From: CAVQFB01 sp963711675
GTDB taxonomy: Bacteria > Acidobacteriota > Terriglobia > Terriglobales > Acidobacteriaceae
Reading direction: 5' to 3'
NCBI GenBank assembly: GCA_963711675.1
Contig: CAVQFB010000011.1
Location: 124,001-188,000, forward strand
Length of the DNA stretch: 64,000 nt
Shown: positions 49,240 to 58,263 of the stretch, piece by piece
How the letters are laid out: each line of letters begins with the position of its first letter
Position numbering within the stretch: position 1 is the stretch's first letter
Program-made: the position numbers and the translations under genes
Notes under the pieces: model-generated
Database searches by the model: none
Told to the model about the DNA's origin: nothing
Seen by the model: only the letters and a program-made list of their open reading frames with translations

Positions 49240-51666
49240 TCATCTGGACCCTTCACCCTCTCGGACATAGTTCCCAAAGGGACGCAGGGCTGACGTAGCT
49301 TTTCCGCTGAGCGGATCACCCACGAGCGCAAACGAGTCCTTTCTCCGGGTCGCTTCGATGCGGCGCAGGACGTTGTCTGAGGGCAGGTACACCAGGCCTT
49401 CGGCTTTCTGCGAAGTGACAGCGAAGACCACCATGTCCAGTTTGGACCAATCCATCTGCATGGTGGACTGTGCCACTTTCATGTGCGGAATCACCGCGCC
49501 GTCGCGGACCAGCATCACTACCGGGATTTGGCCTGCTGCAATGTCGTGCCAACCGCCGGAGTAGACTCGGCCCGTCTGGTAGTCGATCCATTGCCCCTGG
49601 GGCAGATAGACATTGCGGGTGTTGGCGCCCGCTTCCAGCAGCGGCGCGACGAGGATGTCCGTTCCGAACAAGTACTCGTCTTCGACCTCCCAGGCCCCTG
49701 GGTCGTTTGGATATTCGACGAAGAGGGCGCGCACCATGGGCAGCCCACGTTCACTCGCGTCTTTCGCCTGGGCGTAGACGTAGGGCATCAGCCGGTACTT
49801 CAGTTCAACCGCGCGGCGGAAGTCCTCCACAAATGCCGGGCTGTACTCCCACGGCTCCTTTGGGGGCGCGCCGTGCGCACGGCTGTGAGAAGTGAGCATG
49901 CCAAAGGGCAGCCAGCGCCGGTACAACTCTTCGGGACTTCTCGCGATAAACCCGCCGATATCGTGACTCCAGAAGGTGAATCCGCTCAATCCGAACGAGA
50001 GGCCGCCACGCAGAGTTGCGGCCATGCCCACATCCTCGTTGTCGGAGTCTCCTCCCCAATGCAGGGGATAACGCTGGCTGCCCGCCCAGGCGCTTCGGGC
50101 CCAGATGATGTTTTCGCCGGTGACTTGTCTGGTGATGTCGGCTACCGCCTTGTTGTAGCGAAGCGGGTACAGATTGTGCTCATAAAAACCGCTGCGCCCG
50201 TTTGCGTAGATTCCCGTGAGCGGTGCAGCTTCTCCGAAATCAACCTTGATAGCGCCCACACCCATGCGGAGCAGGCCGGCAATCTTCTCCTGATACCACT
50301 GCACCGTGGCAGGGTTGGTGAAGTCGAGGATGGCGTCTTCGTAGGGCAAGTTGCCCTTGCCGTCCCTCACAGCCAGACCCTTTTCAACAATTTCGGGAAA
50401 CAGCGAATTCTTCGGATCGAAGTATGGAAGCTGCCAGAGCGAAATATGGAAGCCATCCTTCTTGAGGTCGGCGATCATCTTTTCCGGATCTTTGAAGCGG
50501 GTGGAAGAAAATTTGTAATCGCAGCGCCAGTCCGTCTCAAACCACCCCGTATCGAGGTGGATCACATCAGAGGGAATGCGGTATTGACGGAGTTTCGTCG
50601 CGACGTCGCGCACCTGATCCTCGGAAAAATAGGTGATGCGGCTCATCCACAGCCCGAACGACCAAAGCGGCGGCATCGCTGCTTTACCGGTGAGATTGGT
50701 GTATTCATTCAGGATTTCTTTCGGCGTTCCGAGAAAAACAAAGAGGTCCAAATCATCGTCGCCCAGGAAGAGGTGGGTGGCCCCACCGAAGGACGCTCCA
50801 AAATCAAACGTAGCCGGCGCTGAGGTGTGCACGAACATGCCATATCCGCGGCTGCTCATGAAGAACGGAATTGGCTTGTACATGCGGCCGGTTTCCACGC
50901 CATTAGCGTCATTCGTCCAAAGCACGATCTTCTGCCCACGCTTGTCCAGTCGCGTGAACGATTCGCCGGTACCAAATAACTTTTCTCCCGGTGCGAGCGA
51001 AAAGACCGGCGCGATGCTCCGCGAATAGTCGGACGAACGCCGGATGAAAGAGAACGGGAGCACGGGGTCCAGCGTCCTTTTGTTGTCGCTGGAATGATTG
51101 GTCCGGGTCAACAGGTGGCCATTCACGTCGCGGAACTCAATGTGCCACGGATTCTCCGAGACCGTTACCGAACCGGCTGCGCTGGTGTAGCGATAGCCGC
51201 CAGAGATGCGCTCCATCTTCCACGAATTGTCGTGAGGAGGATCTCCGATCAGCATGAGCGACGGCTGGTCTGGCTTCACTAGGGCGCTGGTTCTGATCCG
51301 GATGCGCACGGTGCGCGGCGATACGAATTCGATCGAGAACGGAAGAGACGGGTCGACAGCGTACTCGCCCTCAGGGAAAGTTATACCCTTGAACGGCAGC
51401 AGCGTCGGAACCATGTTGTCGAAAGCGATCCGAGGATAAAGGTGGTGACGTTGCCAAATGAGGCTACCACTCCCCCTCACCGGATCGAAGCTCTCCAGAC
51501 GATCTGCCAGGAAGTAATCGTTCTTGTAATCCTGGAAGTCGGGGCTGACATCGACCAAGTCACTTAGCACTTCTGGCGCGTGATTCGCCGAACCCGCACG
51601 ACAGACAGAAACTGCGAGAAGACAGAAAAGGAGTGCGCGGAGCCAACTGAGTGAGCGGCAGGTCAC
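49240..51666 (-). CDS. Secreted GH31 glycoside hydrolase, alpha-xylosidase/alpha-glucosidase-like
   Basis: The 808-residue enzyme has a signal peptide (RALLFCLLAVSVCRA). The N-terminal beta-sandwich is followed by the GH31 TIM barrel: FGLWMSRITYFSEDQV, VIHLDTGWFETDW, the catalytic nucleophile Asp at about residue 474 in GAIKVDFGEAAP, and the acid Asp at about 538 in HWGGDSDNED. KVDFGE, not WxDMNE, points to the YicI-type alpha-xylosidase subgroup. It would release alpha-xylose or glucose from plant-derived oligosaccharides outside the inner membrane. No sugar transporter is adjacent. Confidence 0.88.
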   Translation of the reverse strand: MTCRSLSWLRALLFCLLAVSVCRAGSANHAPEVLSDLVDVSPDFQDYKNDYFLADRLESFDPVRGSGSLIWQRHHLYPRIAFDNMVPTLLPFKGITFPEGEYAVDPSLPFSIEFVSPRTVRIRIRTSALVKPDQPSLMLIGDPPHDNSWKMERISGGYRYTSAAGSVTVSENPWHIEFRDVNGHLLTRTNHSSDNKRTLDPVLPFSFIRRSSDYSRSIAPVFSLAPGEKLFGTGESFTRLDKRGQKIVLWTNDANGVETGRMYKPIPFFMSSRGYGMFVHTSAPATFDFGASFGGATHLFLGDDDLDLFVFLGTPKEILNEYTNLTGKAAMPPLWSFGLWMSRITYFSEDQVRDVATKLRQYRIPSDVIHLDTGWFETDWRCDYKFSSTRFKDPEKMIADLKKDGFHISLWQLPYFDPKNSLFPEIVEKGLAVRDGKGNLPYEDAILDFTNPATVQWYQEKIAGLLRMGVGAIKVDFGEAAPLTGIYANGRSGFYEHNLYPLRYNKAVADITRQVTGENIIWARSAWAGSQRYPLHWGGDSDNEDVGMAATLRGGLSFGLSGFTFWSHDIGGFIARSPEELYRRWLPFGMLTSHSRAHGAPPKEPWEYSPAFVEDFRRAVELKYRLMPYVYAQAKDASERGLPMVRALFVEYPNDPGAWEVEDEYLFGTDILVAPLLEAGANTRNVYLPQGQWIDYQTGRVYSGGWHDIAAGQIPVVMLVRDGAVIPHMKVAQSTMQMDWSKLDMVVFAVTSQKAEGLVYLPSDNVLRRIEATRRKDSFALVGDPLSGKATSALRPFGNYVREGEGSR

Positions 51667-51793
51667 TAGAGGAGTCCTTTCCCGCGAAAATTAAATCGCT
51701 AGAAAGGTAGCATTTTTGATGACGCTACGTAGCAGCCAGGCGGGCCTATTCAGTGAATTTCCGCGAGCAGTCCAAGGAAGAAAGTCCGAGGAA

Positions 51794-52675
51794 TCAGTAC
51801 AAGACCAGCACCACCCAGTACACACCGCCGGGATAGGTCGCGCTGCGTCCGTAGCACGTTCCCACCGAAAAACTGCCCACGTGACGATCGGTGATCGCGT
51901 CCTCAGTGCCCCGGGGCAAGAGATCGGGGCGGGTTGTAGTGTACGTAACCACGTGGTCCTTCTGTGCCAACTTGTGGGTCGCGACCGTGGTCAAACGGTC
52001 CTGTTGCGCCATCCCGCAAGCCGTTGCTTGCAAGTCGCTGTTCCTCGCTTGCTGTAGCATCCCAACCTGTTGCTGTTCGCGCAAATTATTTACGGCTGTC
52101 GCCACCAGGTTCGCAGTTTGATCGGCGGAGTAGCTGGGCTGGCTGTGCCCGAAGTCCTGGACCACATAAATTCGCGCGCCATCATGCACTACGGCAAATC
52201 CAGCCACGTTGAACGCGGGATCGAGCAGATTCTCCCGATGATGCGGCGACTCGAGCAAATGTTCGTTTGCTTGCTGGACATCAACATCCAGCGCGACGTT
52301 CTCCCCCGCCTGATCCATCCGCACCGGACTGTTGGCCGCAATACGCCCGGGCAGAGATGGCTCGCCGCTGAATTGGTGCGACAGCTGTTGCTGCTGAACC
52401 ATCGTGACCACGTGCGCGCGCGCTGCGGCAGTCAGACCCGCATCCATCTGCAGGGGCGCTGCCCCGGCCTGAGCCCGCGCCTGGTTTGCAAGCACCAGTA
52501 GTTGTTGTTCGGCCTGCGAGTCGAAGTTCGAGTCGTCTGCGCCGGAGCCCGCATCCACCGGCCGCGCGGTTTTCGCAGCAGCAGGTTTCAGAGCGGCTTT
52601 CTTGGAATTCGGCGCGCCCATAGCGAACGGCCCCGCCAATAGAACGATCAGAGTCAAAGTGAAGGATCGCAGCAT
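51794..52675 (-). CDS. Secreted CAP-domain (SCP-like) protein
   Basis: The 293-residue protein has a signal peptide (TLTLIVLLAGPFAMG), an Ala/Lys/Pro-rich linker, then a CAP domain at about 55-180: LLVLANQARAQAGAAPLQMD, AARAHVVTM, QAGENVAL, SPHHRENLLDP and VAGFAVVHDG..VVQDFG. These keep the His/Glu pattern of SCP/PR-1 proteins. The last 100 residues are a separate domain (LATAVNNLREQQQ, GMLQQARNSDLQA). Bacterial CAP proteins are secreted and of uncertain function. The gene is divergent from rmuC. Confidence 0.8.
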   Translation of the reverse strand: MLRSFTLTLIVLLAGPFAMGAPNSKKAALKPAAAKTARPVDAGSGADDSNFDSQAEQQLLVLANQARAQAGAAPLQMDAGLTAAARAHVVTMVQQQQLSHQFSGEPSLPGRIAANSPVRMDQAGENVALDVDVQQANEHLLESPHHRENLLDPAFNVAGFAVVHDGARIYVVQDFGHSQPSYSADQTANLVATAVNNLREQQQVGMLQQARNSDLQATACGMAQQDRLTTVATHKLAQKDHVVTYTTTRPDLLPRGTEDAITDRHVGSFSVGTCYGRSATYPGGVYWVVLVLY

Positions 52676-52767
52676 AAGTGTTTAGTGCTTGGTTACAGCG
52701 AGGGGAGGGAAAGTTCTGCTTTGCTTCCTTCAGGCTAGACTCTAGAATCGAGTTTCAGCACCTTACT

Positions 52768-54099
52768 ATGGGGACATTCCTGCTAGGTATTCTCGTCGTT
52801 CTTAACGTAGTACTTCTGATACTGACGCTGCGCCTCGCCCGCTCCTCGGGCTATTCGGCGCAAGTGGCTGCGCTGGAGGAACTTGCCCGCCAGGGCGAGG
52901 TCCTGCGCCAATCCCTGCTGCAGAACTTCAGTGGGGCCACGGCTGATATGGCCACACGATTGGAGGCGACCAAAGGTGACCTCCGCCAGCAGGTAACCGA
53001 TCGCCTCGAAGACGGCTTCTCCCGCATGCGCAGCACCGTCGAAGGTCAACTTGCCTCGGGGCGCCGCGAACAGTCGGAACAACTGGCCGATGTGCGCGGC
53101 GAACTGACCCAGTCGCTCGCGCTGACCACGCAGCAGCTCAAGACCGAATTCGACGGCCTCAACCAGAACACGGCGCAGAATCTCGAAGCCATTCGCTCGC
53201 GCGTGGACGAGCGCCTGCTCGCCATCACCGACCAGGTTCAGCGCAAGCTGGATGAGAACATCAAGGAAGGTTTCGCCCAGTTCGAAAAGGTGCAGCAGCA
53301 CCTGAAAGCCGCGGAAGAACAGCTGCGGGAAGTCGGGGCCATCGGGCACTCCATTAACGACCTCAATAACCTGCTCAAGCTTCCCCACCTGCGTGGCCAG
53401 TTCGGCGAGGCCAGTCTCGAACGTCTGCTTTCGGATTTTCTTCCGGCACACATGTTCGAATTGCAGGCACCCGCGGCGAGCGGTGGCGGGCGTGTCGACG
53501 CCATGATTCAGTTTCCCGATCGCCGCCTGCCCATCGACGCCAAGTTCCCCCGCGAGCAGGTGATCGCCCTATTCGAGGGCGGCAGCGAAGCCGAGATGGC
53601 CGAAGCGCGCGTCGAACTGGTTCGAGTAATCAAGGCTCAGGCAAAGCGCATCCAAGCCTACATCCAGCCCGAATACGGTACCACTGAGATCGCGTTGATG
53701 TATTTGCCGAGCGAGACCTTATACATGGAGATCGTTCGCAGCCGCGAACTTGCCGACTGGCTCAACCAGCAGCACGTGTTTCCGGTTTCACCTAACACGT
53801 TGCTCATGACCTTGCAGACCATCGCGCTCGTTCACAAGTGGTATGAAGTTGCCAGCCGCTTCGAAAAGAGCAGGCAGGAACTTGCCAAGGCGCAAAAATC
53901 GTTCGACCACTTCCAGAATCAATTCGAAAACGTCGGCAAGAACCTGACTAAAGCGCAGGAGGCCTTCGACAAAGCGCAGACTCATCTCAAGACCTATCGC
54001 GGCCGCGTCAGCGCCCTCAGCGGACAGGAACAATTGGAACTGGATGTGCCGAAAGATGGTGACGACCTCCTGCCGCTTACCGACAAGGCCAGCGCCTAA
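52768..54099 (+). CDS. rmuC: DNA recombination protein RmuC
   Basis: The 443-residue protein starts with a membrane anchor (FLLGILVVLNVVLLILTLRL), then a long coiled coil rich in Gln/Glu (about 40-200), then the RmuC nuclease-like core (LPHLRGQFGEASLERLLSDF, RVDAMIQFPDRRLPIDAKFP, IALMYLPSETLYMEIV). The DAKFP motif gives the PD-(D/E)XK-like D..ExK site. RmuC limits DNA inversion and repeat recombination. ATG 52768 is chosen; upstream frame residues are not family-like. Confidence 0.9.
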   Translation: MGTFLLGILVVLNVVLLILTLRLARSSGYSAQVAALEELARQGEVLRQSLLQNFSGATADMATRLEATKGDLRQQVTDRLEDGFSRMRSTVEGQLASGRREQSEQLADVRGELTQSLALTTQQLKTEFDGLNQNTAQNLEAIRSRVDERLLAITDQVQRKLDENIKEGFAQFEKVQQHLKAAEEQLREVGAIGHSINDLNNLLKLPHLRGQFGEASLERLLSDFLPAHMFELQAPAASGGGRVDAMIQFPDRRLPIDAKFPREQVIALFEGGSEAEMAEARVELVRVIKAQAKRIQAYIQPEYGTTEIALMYLPSETLYMEIVRSRELADWLNQQHVFPVSPNTLLMTLQTIALVHKWYEVASRFEKSRQELAKAQKSFDHFQNQFENVGKNLTKAQEAFDKAQTHLKTYRGRVSALSGQEQLELDVPKDGDDLLPLTDKASA

Positions 54100-54548
54100 T
54101 CTCAAGGAGACACCACTCAGATTAAGATCGGAAGCAGGATTGTTGTCGACGCTGCGATTTCCTGTCGGGACGCTGACTCGGATGCTGGCGTCTTGATCTT
54201 CACGCTGTACGAACGAGAGGGAATAAATGAAAGGCATCCGGAAAATGTTGGGGTTACGGGCCCCAGACACCACCAAAGTGCTATTGACGAGGGACCGTCC
54301 GCAGCCTAGCGTTTCGCGAAGCTTATTTTCTGAAAGAGATTCGTCTTCTGTGTTTAGTTGTGGATTTCCCCGCCTCTGCTCCTCGACGCGAAGTGTTGAA
54401 GACCTCAGGTCCGGTCCACTCTCCCCTCAGATGACTTTGACGATCTGGATTTGCCGGCAAGATGATTACCATCCACGGTTCTCGAATACCAGCGACAGCT
54501 CTCGGTAATTGAGGCGCGTCGGAAGGCCACGCGAAGGGAGCGAGGGTA
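54100..54548 (+). other. Intergenic region before the acyltransferase gene
   Basis: A 93-codon frame from ATG 54227 has a good ribosome site (GAGAGGGAATAA), but its product is a Ser/Arg-rich sequence without homology signs or domain pattern. I regard it as unproven. No repeats or RNA structures are evident. Confidence 0.35.
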
Positions 54549-55694
54549 GTGACAGTCGATCGAGCAGGCGCTGAACTTCAGTCTATTCAGGCGCTCCGCG
54601 CCCTGGCTGCGACCAGCGTCGTTTTGTACCATATTTCTTTCATAGGCAAAGGCGCGTTTGGCGTCGATGTCTTTTTTGTTATCAGTGGTTTTATCATTTG
54701 CCACATCTCTGCGCTGAAACCTGACAAGTTTCTCCTGAAAAGGATCTTCAGAATTGTCCCGTTGTATTGGTTAGGCACGTTAGGCGTGTTTCTGATCTCA
54801 CTGTTGCTGCCTAAGTTGCTGAACACCCCGACGCTCAGTTTGACCGGACTGGTGAAGTCGTTCTTCTTCATCCCTTACCGGCGACAGGATGGCATGCCTT
54901 TTCCAGTGCTGTTCCTGGGTTGGACACTCGAATATGAGATGTTCTTCTATCTCCTGTTCGGAGTGGCCCTGGCGGTCTCGAAGAGATGGGCAAGCCTGGC
55001 GGCTTCACTGGCACTCATCGGCGTGGTTGCAGCCGGAACAATGTTCCACGCCACTTCGACGATTCCGTGGTTTTACTCCAGTCCCCTCATTCTCGAATTT
55101 GTGTTTGGCATGGCAGTGTATGCATTCTGGAAAAGATACAGGGACTGGTTCACTCGGCTCCCGCTCGCCTTAGCCGTTCTGGTCCCAATTTTCTGCTACG
55201 TGTATCTGTGCATGGTGACGGACCACGTCGGCCGCAATGACCGGCTGTTCTTGGAGGGCCTGCCGGCCGTCGTCATATTGGTGTGTTTCCTCGCACTCGA
55301 AGGCCGAGTGCGGTTTCCCGTATGGCTCCTCATGATCGGAGATGCCAGCTATTCTCTCTATCTATATCATCCCTACGTCATTCAACTCTTTGACAAGAAA
55401 CTCGTGACCTTGTCCGTACTGACTCCACTCGCGCTTGCCGTATCACTAGCCGCGATTCTCTGTTGCTTCCTTCTCGCGATCGTGAGCTTCAAACTCGTCG
55501 AGCGACCTTCGAACGAGTTTTTACGGCGACGTTTCTTGCAGCACCGCCGGCAAGGCTCTCTTTCGCGCCCACTTGATTCCTGGTGTGCTGATTCCGGGGC
55601 AATCGCCTCGCCCGCAAGAATCGTCTCATTGACAGGCCCACGGGACTGGGTCGGGCCGCTTTCGCCAGCAAATTCCCCGAAAGGAGAGAAGTAA
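54549..55694 (+). CDS. OafA/YrhL-type membrane acyltransferase
   Basis: The 381-residue acyltransferase-3 family protein has about ten membrane spans and the family His in LYHISFIGKGAFGVDVFFVI, shortened to YHISFIGKGAFGVDVFFV. The second motif is FRIVPLYWL. Such enzymes transfer acetyl groups from the cytoplasm to sugars of envelope glycans or antibiotics. The C-terminal 50 residues (RRQGSLSRPLDSWCAD) are not membrane-like. The start is GTG 54549 after GGGAGCGAGG. It is isolated from other polysaccharide genes here. Confidence 0.85.
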   Translation: MTVDRAGAELQSIQALRALAATSVVLYHISFIGKGAFGVDVFFVISGFIICHISALKPDKFLLKRIFRIVPLYWLGTLGVFLISLLLPKLLNTPTLSLTGLVKSFFFIPYRRQDGMPFPVLFLGWTLEYEMFFYLLFGVALAVSKRWASLAASLALIGVVAAGTMFHATSTIPWFYSSPLILEFVFGMAVYAFWKRYRDWFTRLPLALAVLVPIFCYVYLCMVTDHVGRNDRLFLEGLPAVVILVCFLALEGRVRFPVWLLMIGDASYSLYLYHPYVIQLFDKKLVTLSVLTPLALAVSLAAILCCFLLAIVSFKLVERPSNEFLRRRFLQHRRQGSLSRPLDSWCADSGAIASPARIVSLTGPRDWVGPLSPANSPKGEK

Positions 55695-55757
55695 CTTCCA
55701 GCCGGGTGTCCCTCGATACTGGAATCAGCTTAGAAATGGAAGGGGCCAGACCGCTTC

Positions 55758-56267
55758 TCACGACTTCTTACGACCTCTCGCGGCGCGCGTGGATCCCTTC
55801 GGCCGTTTCGAGGGCTTCGACTTTTTCTTATTTCCCGATCCTGCCGCCCGTCGCGCCCCCGGCACCTTGCCGATGCGAGGATCCCTGGCGACGACCAGCT
55901 CGCAAGCGTGCAGCGCTGCCTCCTCGAAATCGGGCGCATCCGCTGCAAGGACTTGCCAGCCCGTGATTTCCTTCCCGAGTACCTGAACAGATCGCATGTT
56001 CGGGAACTCCCGACGCAGACTTTCATGGTGCTCTTTGGTGGTGGCAAGCCACATTCCGTTGTCGGCCTTCTGGTTAGGCTTGTCGCGCAGGATGAGCACG
56101 ATCTTGTCCCCAACGTAGACTGCAAGACAGCCGAACATAGGGTGAGTCCGGGGCGACGTCGCAGCGATCGCGTCGAGCACGAACTCATGCGGGACACCCT
56201 TGCGCGGTTTCCCGGCGAAGAGAGCGTCGTCCAGATAGGGAGTCTTGTTGCGCCGAGGCTTAGTCAT
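55758..56267 (-). CDS. Small YjbR/TfoX-N-like protein with basic tail
   Basis: The 169-residue protein has a fold resembling the TfoX N-terminal or MmcQ group (HPMFGCLAVYVGDKIVLILRD, GMWLATTKEHHESLRREFPN, ITGWQVLAADAPDFEEAALH, shortened in places). The last 40 residues are Lys/Arg/Ser-rich (KKKSKPSKRPKGSTRAARGR), implying nucleic-acid or membrane contact. ATG 56267 is preferred over 56357. Function is unknown. It diverges from the DinB-like gene at 56356. Confidence 0.6.
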   Translation of the reverse strand: MTKPRRNKTPYLDDALFAGKPRKGVPHEFVLDAIAATSPRTHPMFGCLAVYVGDKIVLILRDKPNQKADNGMWLATTKEHHESLRREFPNMRSVQVLGKEITGWQVLAADAPDFEEAALHACELVVARDPRIGKVPGARRAAGSGNKKKSKPSKRPKGSTRAARGRKKS

Positions 56268-56355
56268 CTGACTTATGATATACGCCGACTGTCCAGTTGG
56301 GTCACGATTTGACCGTAAGGCAGTCACTATCAGAAAAGGAGATTGCAGCAACTCC

Positions 56356-56919
56356 ATGCCGCCACGATCTGATGCTGCGTTAGCCGACGTTCGTGATGTC
56401 CTGCTGGAAATTTACTCCGTCAACGACGCCATGAACCAGCTCATCCTCGCGCATCTCGATCCGCGCGCCTGGCGTGCGGAACCGCCCGGCAAGAAGGGCA
56501 ACGGGCGGACGATCGCCGCCATCTTTGCGCACCTGCACAACTGCCGGCTGGTGTGGCTGAGAAATTCCGCTCCGCACCTGAAGTGTCCCGCGCCGCTTGA
56601 TCCCCATCGCTGCACGCTGAAGCAGGTCGCGACGGCACACAAGAAGAGTGCAATCCAGTGCCTGCGCATGCTCACCGACGCCTTGTCTGCCGGCCCGAAG
56701 CGCCGCGTCACGAAATTCTCGCGCGGGAGCTGGGCACCGGTCTGGCCCGCCGGACCGACCATGTTCGGGTACATGTTTTCGCACGAGGCGCATCACCGCG
56801 GGCAAATCATAATGTTGGCCCACCAGATGGGCTACCGCCTGCCCGACAAGGCTGCCTATGGCAGCTGGCTGTGGAACAGGCTGTGGAAGCAGGTCGGACT
56901 CACCACGCGCCCACGCTAA
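56356..56919 (+). CDS. DinB-like four-helix protein
   Basis: The 187-residue protein keeps the DinB histidine triad: FAHLHNCRLVWL, FSHEAHHRGQIIML and a first helix NQLILAHLD. Metal-binding and thiol-transferase-like roles are known for some members. A Lys-rich loop follows the second helix. ATG 56356 is chosen; AAGGAG lies 15 bases upstream, longer than ideal. It is a paralogue of the gene at 9387 but only distantly similar. Confidence 0.7.
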   Translation: MPPRSDAALADVRDVLLEIYSVNDAMNQLILAHLDPRAWRAEPPGKKGNGRTIAAIFAHLHNCRLVWLRNSAPHLKCPAPLDPHRCTLKQVATAHKKSAIQCLRMLTDALSAGPKRRVTKFSRGSWAPVWPAGPTMFGYMFSHEAHHRGQIIMLAHQMGYRLPDKAAYGSWLWNRLWKQVGLTTRPR

Positions 56920-57135
56920 CCCGTTGGCTCCGCTGCTGCTGGAGAGCATCGACGGAACATACTCACGTCCCGTAACTATGCAAACAGTTGCACACTAGTG
57001 CCGGGTACACCAGGAAGGGCGTTTCGGCTCACTCCGACTTTGGTAATGGGCTTGCTATCTACCGTATTAGGCCACCATTTGGGCGGGTGTGGCGTCCGAA
57101 TGGATGGGTAGCTCTTCTTACAGGGGGTAACTACG

Positions 57136-57447
57136 ATGAAGATGACCTTACTTTTTCTGTTTTGTGTTCTTTGCACTGCCGGGGCATTCGCACAATCTGC
57201 GGTTACTTCTTCGGCGATGGTGGACACCTATTCGCTTCCCGATCATGCCCAGCAAGCCGCTCCACACGCGATGGCGCAGGAACGCAGCCTGCTGACAGGT
57301 TCGAGCTCCGTTCTAATTGCTCACGGCGAGCGCCCACTCTGGGAGGTAGCCCCCGTCGTGCATGAGATACCTCTCGGCGACCTGGCACGGATCCAGAGAA
57401 AAGAACACGCAGCCGCGAAGAAAGCCAACGTCACTTTGGAAAAATAG
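57136..57447 (+). CDS. Small secreted protein of unknown function
   Basis: The 103-residue protein has a clean signal peptide (MTLLFLFCVLCTAGAFAQ). The mature part is about 80 residues, with HGERPLWEVAPVVHEIPLGD and a Lys/Ala-rich end. GGGGG precedes ATG 57136. I recognise no family. It stands in its own transcription unit and is convergent with the Lys-rich gene. Confidence 0.55.
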   Translation: MKMTLLFLFCVLCTAGAFAQSAVTSSAMVDTYSLPDHAQQAAPHAMAQERSLLTGSSSVLIAHGERPLWEVAPVVHEIPLGDLARIQRKEHAAAKKANVTLEK

Positions 57448-57528
57448 GTCTAGACGGCGGCTCTCCATTCGCACCATTCGCAAATGAACATGGGGGACCG
57501 CCGCAACCTGTGAAACCCGCCTCCACCT

Positions 57529-57801
57529 CTAAACCGCCTCGCCTAATTCTTCTTCGTCAGCCTCGTCCACAATCGCATCCTCTGCGTCATGGAACTGTTC
57601 CTGTCGTTCCTCCAGAGTGTCTGTATTCTCCTGAACGGTCGGCACGGGCTCGAACGGCTGAACCGGAGTCTTCTTCACAAGCTTCACGACAGCCTTACGC
57701 TTTAGCATCTTCTTCTTAGCCCTCACGGTCTTCTTCTTTGGCGCTGCTTTTCGTTTTGCCGACACCTTCATTTTTTTCTTGGCCTTCCTCTTTGTGGTCA
57801 T
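57529..57801 (-). CDS. Small histone-H1-like protein with acidic tail
   Basis: The 90-residue protein is extremely basic for its first 45 residues (KRKAKKKMKVSAKRKAAPKK, then KTVRAKKKMLKRK) and acidic at the end (DAEDAIVDEADEEELGEA). This two-part charge resembles bacterial H1-like or chromatin-associated proteins. A very good ribosome site, GGGAGGAATCG, precedes ATG 57801. No domain is recognisable. Confidence 0.6.
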   Translation of the reverse strand: MTTKRKAKKKMKVSAKRKAAPKKKTVRAKKKMLKRKAVVKLVKKTPVQPFEPVPTVQENTDTLEERQEQFHDAEDAIVDEADEEELGEAV

Positions 57802-58263
57802 CGATTCCTCCCTTTGTTCCTTCTAGACACTAACCGTACGCTTCAGAAACAAACCGACCACGCGGCGTGTTGATAGCGGCCCGGAACACTCACGTCTGCT
57901 TCACTCCGGTAAACACAGCCGGATATTCCGACAACGGATACTCGACTCATCGAGTCAGTCGAACAGTTTACCTTGCGGCTCGATATCTAGCGCACTGTAG
58001 CCTGGAGAACGATTATAACGACACTCCTGGGGGGATGGCCCGACTCTTCCGCGAAGCAGTATAGCTCGAAGGCTGGGCGGGTCCGAGCAGGCACGCAACA
58101 CAGATTTTCTTCTTAACAATTCAAATTCCTGATCACCCCAATCCAAATTTTCCGCACTGTCTTTATGCGGATTTTATGACTCCTTTACGCGGCTTTTATG
58201 GACAAGATCGTATGGTTGTCGCACCGTCACCTGTCGCTTTGTATCCCAGGAGGAGCGCCACCC
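57802..58263 (+). other. Intergenic leader of the TonB receptor gene
   Basis: No gene is seen. Near the right end are two similar blocks, ATGCGGATTTTATG and ACGCGGCTTTTATG, about 30 bases apart. The ribosome site GGAGGAGCG at 58249-58257 serves the receptor gene. Confidence 0.4.

Noticed and set aside
54227..54508. 93-codon frame with a good ribosome site
   Set aside because: The product is Ser/Arg-rich with no domain pattern or neighbour logic; a ribosome-like site alone is not enough.
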